Shown one piece after another: positions 55,134 to 64,000 of a stretch of DNA of 64,000 nucleotides (the stretch's first letter is position 1; each line of letters starts with the position of its first letter). Origin of the DNA: Rhea pennata. Its lineage: Eukaryota > Chordata > Aves > Rheiformes > Rheidae. Location of the stretch: positions 16,201,993-16,265,992 of the forward strand of contig NC_084668.1 in assembly GCF_028389875.1 (NCBI RefSeq), in the 5' to 3' direction. The notes below the pieces were generated by a model. That model searched no databases and was not told the DNA's origin. It saw only the letters and a list, made by a program, of their open reading frames with translations. Position numbers and translations under genes: made by a program.

Positions 55134-56157
55134 ATTGGCATTGCACTATTGGGTTTAGGGGCCTAACGAGGGCACATGAGGAAGTCTAGAGAGATGTATA
55201 ATAGACCGTAATGAGGACTGAGTTACAAATGTTTGAAACATCCATAATTTTGAGTGCTGTAGTTCAGCTGGTGCTGCTAGGAAGTCTGGCTCTGCCCCCA
55301 ACCCAGAACAGCCCACTGTTTGCATGCGTGTAGGTAGATAATTCATAGTGTGCAGTCAGTATAGGCTGCGCAGTCATTCATGTCTATATAGGTGTTTCAC
55401 TTCCCCAGTCTCCCTATCAGAGGGGGAGCTGCCCTCATTTTAGGATGTTAAAATGAAACATGCAGAAACTGGATTTCACAGGAACTCAAGCTTTTGTTGC
55501 ATTTCAAGGATGATCTCAAGGTTAGACTGACTGGCTGTCCAGGTGTCCCAGGACGTTTGGGAACCTGTGATGTATAAACAAGTCTGTCTGATGCTGTATG
55601 CCTGATGTTGAGAAATAAGTAAAGTCCCTGCTGCATGTTTGGTCTGTCCCATTCTAGGAGGTCCATCTAAAGCTGCCTCTTAGCACTGGTTTGAGAATTG
55701 ACAGTGTGAACAGTATGCAGGTCGAATACTGAGAGCAGGCTCGGTCTTATTGTTGAGAATGCAGATGTGTCCCTGGGCACAGATACAGCTAGGCTGTGTT
55801 TGGCACTTCCTGATGCATCAGGCTCAGTTTTTACTGGCCGAGTCTTTAAAGGTCATGGCTCACTTCCAGTAAAGAGAAAGAAGACCACACCCCAACCTCT
55901 GAGGCAATAGCAGGTAATTCAGTGGGGTTCAAAGAAGCTGACATGTGCCACTGGAACCAATTCAAGCAAAGAAATGCCTTTCACAGGACTGTTTCAATCA
56001 AGGAGTTTGGTTTGCCTCTGAATTAATAGAGAACCTGAAGATAAACAATCCCAGTTCTGGCAGTCTATACTAACCCAGTGCAGCAACTCTGCTTAATTTC
56101 CTCCCCAGTGAAAGAGTAGGTGCCCATAAGGCTGGAGAGTGGGAAGAAGTGATGTTT

Positions 56158-56163
56158 AATAAA
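56158..56163 (+). terminator. TMEM169: Candidate TMEM169 polyadenylation signal AATAAA
   Basis: TTTAATAAAGC in the plus strand. It is chosen only as the first exact AATAAA after the TMEM169 stop. Confidence 0.35.
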
Positions 56164-56180
56164 GCTCTGGGTAGGAAGGC

Positions 56181-59100
56181 CCATTGGCAAGTCTTCTGAC
56201 TCTTTGCCGAGAGGTATGCAGCATGAGAAAGGAGGGGATTTGTGCACCTTGGACCGAACACGTGGCAAACAAGTTGCTTTAGGGGAAGGATGGATGCTGG
56301 CAAATGTGCATTACTGCAGAGAGAGAAGAGCCCAATTCAGCTGTCATTGCCAAGCAGCGGCTGACCAAGGTTAGAGGAAAGACTGGAGTCAGTAGCACAA
56401 AGCCTTCAGCTTATAAAGGGCTTGAATTACAAATACTAGCTATTTACAGAATACAGCCATGTGAAATGTCTGCTGAGCTGTCAGGATTGCAAAGAGCTTG
56501 CTATAGCAGAGCCAAAACCAAATCTGTGCCTCTTACTGCTATGTAAACATAAAGAAAGAGAAGTTGCATTACTCCTCCTCTGCCATGGCAGCTATGCTTC
56601 TGGGTATACTGAAACTGCTTGGAGGCTGCCTTTTGGGTGATATACTGGAACAATCCATCATATGTTTTCTACTTCTCTACACTTAACCAAGCTTGCCTTT
56701 GTTCCTGATGAAGTCAGGATGCTCTGCCACTGATTTTGATGGGGGCAGATTTGAGCTTGGGGTTAGTTCTGGTGCTATTTGTTTAAAAAAAAAATCACTC
56801 CAACTTTTCTCAAAACAGCTCTGGATAGCTTCCTCTCTTGCTTGTTGTTCCCCACTGCTGTTTGCCTGCTGCAAAATATAGAATCATAATCACTTGCTGT
56901 AATAGGAAAAAAGAACAAGTTTTTCTTATTCTACCCTTGCTTTCAGAAACTCACAGATAATTTCTGTGCCACTGTCAAACTGCAGGGAATTCTAGTAATT
57001 CTGATTGTTGAGTGTGTTTCTGGCTTCTCTAGTCTGGATTTTTTTTTTTTTTTAAGTAAAGACAGTGTGTTTGCCGATTGTTATTTTTAATTGCATTCCC
57101 TCTTCCCATCCTTGCTGGCCTGGGTGGAGAATAAAGATGTATCCTGCTTTAGAAGAGCATTGCTGTCATGCTTCTGCTTAACTTTTGTTAAAAACAATGC
57201 CATGAGATAGATACTGCCATTCTCTGCTGATAATTGATTACAAATCAACTCTCTTTGGAGAACGAGTTTGCAGTGTGTATGAAATGGTTCCGTTTTACCT
57301 CTTGTTAACTTGTGCATATACAGAACTATCATATCTCTGAAGTCTGGGTTGTTCTTTGTTTTTGCTTTATAGCACACAAATGAATACTTTTCGATTTAAT
57401 TTCACTCATTAGGTATCTGTTTGGTTTTTAGCCCCAAGAATCTGTAGGGAAGGATACAATTCCATACCAAAATAGGAAGTGCATTTAACTCTGCAAATAT
57501 GGTCTTGTGTGTCTTTGGCTTGGTTCTGCTATTCACAGCTGTGCTGGGAAGATTTCTTACAGCCCCTAAGTACTCCAGAATTGTCTCTGTTTTGAACATT
57601 TAAAAGATAAATCCACCAATAAAGTTCTCTCTTTGAGTCATGTAAATATTAATACCCTTGATGCTTTCCCATGCAGACTTTCTACAGTCATACACTCCTG
57701 CTAGCATATACCAAACACTTACCTGACTTTTATTTCTTCTAAACAGGAGACATGAATCTTTGGAAAACCCCGTATGAAATCCCTAGCCGAGGTATTTCTG
57801 AGGCACAGCCTCAGTATAACAGATCTTTGAGCTGAAAGGCTACCTGAATGTCTTAAAACAAATTCAGGTGACTTCATCAAACTAGCAGTGCCATATCCAA
57901 CACAACAGCTGGAAATACTAGGAAAAATGCTCTTGGTATGATACCCGCTGCAAAACATCACCAAGGGAATAGAATTCCTTGCATGACAGATGTATATTGT
58001 GGAATTCCTACATCCAGTTAAGTTAGCCTGACAAAGGACATTAAACTTACTGGCGTGGCAGAATGGGATTGAGGTAATGGAGCAAGAGAATTAAATCATT
58101 AGCCTTTGAGGCTCTCACCTTTTAAGTAAAGGGACACAATTTTATACTATTATGGTTTCCATCAAGGTGATGTTAAACTTGAAGACCTTTACACCAAGCA
58201 ATATGTGTCTGTATGACTACACCATGTATTCCCCAGGGAGTGAAGAAGGTGCTAATTCTGCCTGTTGATTTGCCCATCCTATTTCTTTAAGAATAGAAGG
58301 AGTCACAGAATTAACCATGCCTTTGACCGCAGTTAGTCTCTTGAATTCACCCTTAGAAACTGCCAGGCCTGTGAATTGAAATCTGAGGCTGAGATTCTGC
58401 AATTCCTCACTCTGAGGCTACCAGCAGGGGTTGCTCCATAGATCCCACAGCGATCACCTCCACAGATACCTTTCAGAAACTGCAACCAGGAGGTAAGCAC
58501 AGCCACTCCAAGCCATTTTTCCACACTGAAGCATGTATTTACACCAATGTTTAAGAGAGACAATGAGGATGCTCCTGTTCCTGTCCTCTGATGGACACCA
58601 TTTTGCTCAAAGCTAATGCAAGCCCTTTTCATCTCAGGCAGTGAATCGTCTGTGGCACCAGTGTCCTTTCTGCTTCTTTCCAAACATTTGTTGATGTGGG
58701 AGCAGTCAAAAGATTAATCCAGGTTCATTTCTGAAGTTAAACAGTCCATTTGAAATCATTCCCTGAATGCAAATGTGAACTCAGAAAGACATGAGAGAGG
58801 CTGAAGCAAATTCAGACCTGTTCCAAATAAAACTATCCATAGAAGGGGGCTAATCTACTTGGAAATGTAACTTCTCAATTAATCTGGTGAATTAGAAAGG
58901 TCATCACATAGATGAAGCCTTGCCTGCATTAACCACTAAAGCATGATCTCTGTTCTAATAGGCAGCCACTTAATGATGAGGCAGAGCTTATGGGTGTGAT
59001 TTTGTCTAGTAACAGGGTATTTTGCCATGGGGTTCAGAAGGCTCCCTAAGTGTCCTTTCACATAGCTGTGTGAAGAGCAATTGCATTTGAAAGGCAGTCC

Positions 59101-62100
59101 AAAGAAACAAGCTTGAGGGCCTCTCATGGATCCCCCTGGGTCACCCAATTCCATTACCTTTCAGTCTCCCTAATTTCTTGCCATTATGTTGTAGCTGAAG
59201 CCTGTCAGAATGCATTAAAATAAAGGGTAAGTCAGAGTCAGGCCAGCAACATGTTTGCCTCTTATAAATAGTCTTGGTTTTAGTGAGCTAAAACACAAAA
59301 CCTTCACTAAAAAGAAAAACAGTAGCAAAAATCTATTGTTTACATCCACTGAAATTCGGTATGCCATGGATGAATTTAACCTAGAGTCCTCTCAGATATA
59401 CACAGTTTCTGCCCAAATGTGATCTCTCCATCTGTACGGCTCTTTTTTTTCAAGCATTTGTTTTCACCTAGAAGTTTAACTTCATAAGATAAAAAATATG
59501 CCTACTTAATTCGATAACATGTTCTCCTTGGCAAATAGGATAAAAATCCACCTCCCAGGAAAAATGCTCCCTCAGGGTTTGGTTTACTATAAGTTTCTTC
59601 ATCAGTAACGTACATTAAAACCAATATGTTTTTTGACTATCTTCATATGTTTGCCAAATTCCTTTTGCTACTACAGTGATGAGATAGGTGAGTCAACTAT
59701 CTCTATTAAAAAATAAGAGCAAATTCACTCACTATGATGTAACACAAATATAGCTTAATTAATTCTAGCCCAGTTGTCTGAATCACCTGCAGTTGTGATC
59801 CTAACAACCCCAAATATTTAAAGTAAACTGAATGGTTTTTACACAATGCTGGGCACAAATCCAACAGTTTCTGGGGAAATCTACCTAGGCCAGCAGTCTT
59901 TCTTTCTAAGGCCCATTACTTGTTCTTGACTACGAAAGTATCAGATTCTAATTTTTAAAATATATGTGTAGTAAGCTGTCCATATAATTACAGGCAATTA
60001 CTAGTATATCTATCCATCATAACAGAGATTTTCATTAACATCTTAACCATCAAAAATTGTGCACAGAATTAATAAACACAAGTAATTTCATACAGACTTC
60101 ACTAGTTTATTCAAACAAGCTCCCCTGTGACTTCAGAAATGAGCAGAAGTAAGTCTTAGTATCTCTATATAGTAAAAAAAAAAAAAACTACTGTAATACA
60201 GTAGGCTGTATCATCCGAGGGCACATGTAGTGTCATTCCTAAATGACATCTCAGGTCTCACCTAATATATGTCAGTAGAGTTACTCTTCAGTGACCAAAA
60301 GCAAATAATAGTAGTGACTCCTCTACAGTGCAATTACACACTGCTGAGGCAGTGAATGCTAATATTTAAACAGCCTCTAAGACAAGAGTTTCGCTTGGTG
60401 GTTGTAACTTTATCCAGCCTTGCTATTAGAGCAGGATTGCTCTGAAGCTCCATTTTCCCTCTAAAATCAAGTCTCTTTTGATGGCTGTGTTTGCCATTTA
60501 TTTCAATAGAACATTATACAAATCTGAACATCTGCCTTGTCTAGTAAAAAAAAAAAAAAAAGAAGTCAGCATTTGTCATCCTACCTACTTCCCCGAGAAA
60601 TTCCTGCAAAAAGTAACTGACGAGGAAAATATAAAATTATTCTTCCCCTACCCCTTCATTTGACACTGTCACATATCTGTTAGTGTCATGATTTAGCAAC
60701 AATTTACATAAATAAAAACAAACTTAAGTAATTCTTCCCTCCTCAAACAGCAGCTCTTTGCTCCCTCCTTCACACTGCTGCTTTGTAAACCAACAGCTCA
60801 AGCTGTACAAACTTGGAACTCATACAAATTAAAAGATTTTTAAGGTGAGATCCTGTCCTCCATGTTCACAGTGCTCCATTTAAAGGTGCATTAAGGTAGA
60901 TGTTTCTTTAAATATCCAAACTTCCACCTTTTCAGCTTTATTTCAGTCTGCTTCCAAGTGCAGGCAGACAAATGGGGATTTAAAATGGGCTCCTCTCTTC
61001 CTGCTTGGAAAAGGCCTCGGTCAGCGGCTGAGGTTCAATCAGATGCAGACTCTCTCTCTCCAGTGTGATGGATAAGGAACAAATCCCTGTGCTATGGTGA
61101 TTAAACTGCATGACTAGCCAGAGCGTGTGTATGTGCGTGTGTGTGTGCGCGCGTGCATTCATGCGTGGGGGGGAGGTTGGAAAGGATACTAAAGGCTTGT
61201 ACTTATGCATCCACAAAGCAAATGCTTCACAGAATGAGTTATCTTTGCTTTGTTGTCCAGAACAACCCCATTAAATGGGAGCATTTTCCAGAGACACAGA
61301 AAATGCAGCTGGATTACTAATGGCAACAAATAAAAACTTGTTGCACAGAGTGAAGTTAGATAAAGATTGTGAAACTGAGAGCATGTGGAGAACAAGATAG
61401 ATGAGATTTTGCTTCTGAGATAATTCAGTCTGAAATAGGAGTAGCTAATATGAGACTTCTAGGCTAAATGTTGTTCTTTTTTGTTATGTCCTAAAACATA
61501 GCCTGTGTTTCCCCCCAAGGTGCCGTTTCATTTCATTGGTGTCAGCTCTGTATTTATTACCTCTTCCTAAAATTTAACTTTTTTCAAATACTCTATTTGA
61601 TACACTTCTGCTGGATTTTTGCTATCTCAAATGCAACTAATTTGGACATGAACACTCAGGTGCTCTCCAGGACCCTGGTGCTCTGGAATTCAATCTGACC
61701 AGACCATTTCTATAAATTATAAAGAAAATCAAACCCTAAACTGCTGACATTCCTCTAGAATGTAGCAAAGAAATCCTATGTTGTAACATATTTAACAGTT
61801 AATCCAGAAAAGTCTGCTAGAGTTATTTCTAGAGTAGAAACATGTCAGGTTTTCAGTTACTTAACAACAGGAAATATTTCACTTCTCATGATACCATGCC
61901 AAGTAAGCATCTCATAGTCTCCTTCAGAAATCCTCTCGCTAATCCAGGGATTTAGAACTCATGAAAACATCATCCTAAGCAGAAACCCAGATTAATAGAT
62001 TTTAAATGTAGAAAGAATTTTTAAAATCTACCTTCCAAAAAAGAGCTATGTAAAAATACAAATAAAACAAAAATATTTGTTGCTATTGCCTGACTTCTGT

Positions 62101-64000
62101 CGTACCTTTATGCAGAAATTGCTTTGCTGGGTGCATGCTGCCTAATTCTGCAGGTGGTAGTGCTTCATCTAAGTGACTGTGATCATGTTGCCATCCAGTG
62201 GCAGAACTGAAATTTGAAGGAAAAAACCCTCTTCAATGTTTTTTTTTTTCCTGTCTTATGAAAGCATCTAAAAGAACAGTTTGAACATCGTGAAGGTACA
62301 ATGGCAAATACTAAGAAGTTGCATCATGCTAATTTTATACATACCTATATAAAATTACCTCCTATATTCCTTATGGGTATGCATTCTGAAGCAACCTTTA
62401 ATCATGGGAGTACATGCTATTCTTCTGGTGTGCCAACCTTATTTAGTGGAGACACAGGAAAGTATTTAACAAGCAGTCAATCCAGTATTTTGTTTTACCA
62501 TAGTTCATTCAAAGTATGGCCAAAGGCCATTTTACCATAGATTGTTCAAAGCAGTACCCCAATAACATATGGCACTGTAGCATCTAAGTAAGTGCTTCAT
62601 AAATACTAATAAATTTATTTTTGCCATAGAATGTGACATAAATGTTGATGTCCCTGAGCTCACATGTGGAAATAAAGGCACAAGGACTTTAAAACCTAGA
62701 AACATGTACTAAGTCTCAATGCCCCCTTTGAAATGCCTTGCAGCTGATTTTTCAGAATACTTAGCAGAATAAGGTATTTTCTGTGTGGAAAGAGAAGCTC
62801 CTTTCATGAGCACCTGTGAGTATTCAGTACTTGTTTAGATTTTCAGAATTTTTCTGACTGGTATCTCAAACCGAGCACTAGAAAATGCGGCCCACATAAA
62901 TAGCACCCAGTGGCAAGAGACTTAGATTTAAGCAGTTGTAAATCAGAACACTGGCAATCTGCTGAATGAAAAGAGACAATTTAATTCAAGAATCATATAG
63001 TTACCATAATCATAAGAATTTTCTCTCTTTTCCTGGCTTTGCTCTCTTTACACCTTCCAATTTCTCTAACAAGAGATTAAGAAATTAAGAGTCTTATGCT
63101 GCTTCATTGTACAGCCTTGGTTTGGTCCTAGAACATGGACTATTCTATGTATTGAAAGAAGGGCATCATGGGACAAGAAAGTACATGCTCCTATAATTAA
63201 AGTTGTATTAAAATAGACACAAAATATATATAGATATGTGCATATGTCTATATGTAGACACAGTGTGTTTGGTTACAGAAGAAGCTTCAACTACAGAACT
63301 TACTTTTGGAGTTGGACTCTACAACTTTATTGACAAATTATTTTCGTAAAGAAGTAATGAGAAGATTAAAAAAAATAAAAGCTGACTAGCTGAAATTCCA
63401 TCATATAGACAGATGATTTCATTACATCCTAGAAGCCATATGGGTCATCAGCTGAACTGAAACATTGGGACAGCACAGGCTTCTGCCACTTGAGCTAATT
63501 AAATGATAATTGACAGCTACAGAAGATAGTTTATAAAGGTTAGCTGTGATCAGGTAGCAAAACAGTTAACAGTAGCAGCAAAAAATAACAATTCAAGAAA
63601 AAGAGTAAGTAAGAGTGTGCTTAACTAAAAGTAGTATTTTCAAATCACCCGAGCCAAGTGAATTTCAGCCAAGACAAACAGAAAACTGCTAAAGTAATCT
63701 CAGCAGCAATAACCATTTTCCTTGAAAAGATGGGTGAGATTACAGAGATCAGAAAAGCACAAATACAACATCTACTTTTAAAGGGATAGGAGAGAGGAAT
63801 GCAAAGATGTTTAAGAAGTTACGTACCACTTATACTCCCTTCAGTTCCTCGAGAACAGTAAAACAAATAAATTAAACCTTTTATAGGTGCTCAGAAAATA
63901 ATAAGGAAATAAGTAAAGATTTTTTAAAAAATAAATGGTGTCAAATCAACCTAATTTTCTTATGTGACAATGTAACAGAGTTTTTTTTTTTGGGGGGGGG
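56181..64000. other. Intergenic, downstream of TMEM169
   Basis: No gene seen. Human synteny predicts XRCC5 next on the plus strand, but no CpG island or Ku80-like exon is present here. It contains an alternating purine-pyrimidine tract (61122-61166), and a T11G9 tract at the very end. Confidence 0.6.
61122..61166. repeat. Alternating purine-pyrimidine GT/GC tract
   Basis: A (GT)n run grading into GTGCGCGCGTGCA, then ATGCGTG and a G7 run. It could adopt Z-DNA. Confidence 0.8.

Larger units (their letters stand above)
53801..56180 (+). other. TMEM169: Probable TMEM169 3' UTR
   Basis: The first canonical AATAAA that I see downstream of the stop lies at 56158-56163, which would give a 3' UTR of about 2.4 kb. 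The stretch contains a T11G14 tract (55109-55133) and a 119-codon chance frame (54696-55055). The end is uncertain, since variant signals occur earlier. Confidence 0.4.

Noticed and set aside
56181-64000. XRCC5 (Ku80), expected to the right of TMEM169
   Set aside because: No CpG island and no frame resembling Ku80. The gene presumably starts beyond the window.

Overview
The window is vertebrate nuclear DNA and almost certainly avian. The background is AT-rich, genes are split by GT-AG introns, and there are two sharp CpG islands. The interspersed repeats I could recognise are all CR1 LINEs, both bird-type copies with the 3' ATTCTATG-like end and much older decayed copies. I saw no L1 or Alu. 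Species cannot be fixed from the sequence.

Two protein genes can be reconstructed exon by exon. PECR (peroxisomal trans-2-enoyl-CoA reductase) lies on the minus strand. It has eight coding exons between 39524 (start codon) and 24948 (stop), giving 302 aa against 303 in human. All intron phases agree and no frame is broken. TMEM169 lies on the plus strand. Its predicted non-coding first exon ends at 39714. A 12.1 kb intron follows, then two coding exons (51960-52230 and 53178-53800) giving 297 aa, the human length. The two genes are head to head across one CpG island (about 39130-39945), with under 200 bp between the PECR ATG and the TMEM169 first donor, so a shared bidirectional promoter is likely. 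This matches the human 2q35 order PECR-TMEM169.

Layout: 1-17190, no recognised gene, with two ancient plus-strand CR1 remnants (about 10880-11720 and 13500-13945). 17200-18370, an orphan CpG island with NRF1-like and CRE-like sites but no recognisable coding exon. 18370-24800, no gene seen. 24800-39530, PECR. 39530-53800, TMEM169, whose long intron holds an inverted pair of young CR1 copies and an ancient CR1 beside one of them. 53800-64000, the probable TMEM169 3' UTR and then intergenic DNA. The human neighbours MREG (left) and XRCC5 (right) were looked for and not found inside the window.

PECR is an NADPH-dependent short-chain dehydrogenase of peroxisomal fatty-acid metabolism. TMEM169 is a two-pass membrane protein of unknown function. 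They share a promoter region but no known pathway. The most noteworthy observation is that the YxxxK tyrosine of human PECR (Tyr179) is asparagine here (Asn177) in an otherwise intact gene. I found no sign of a novel multi-gene system.
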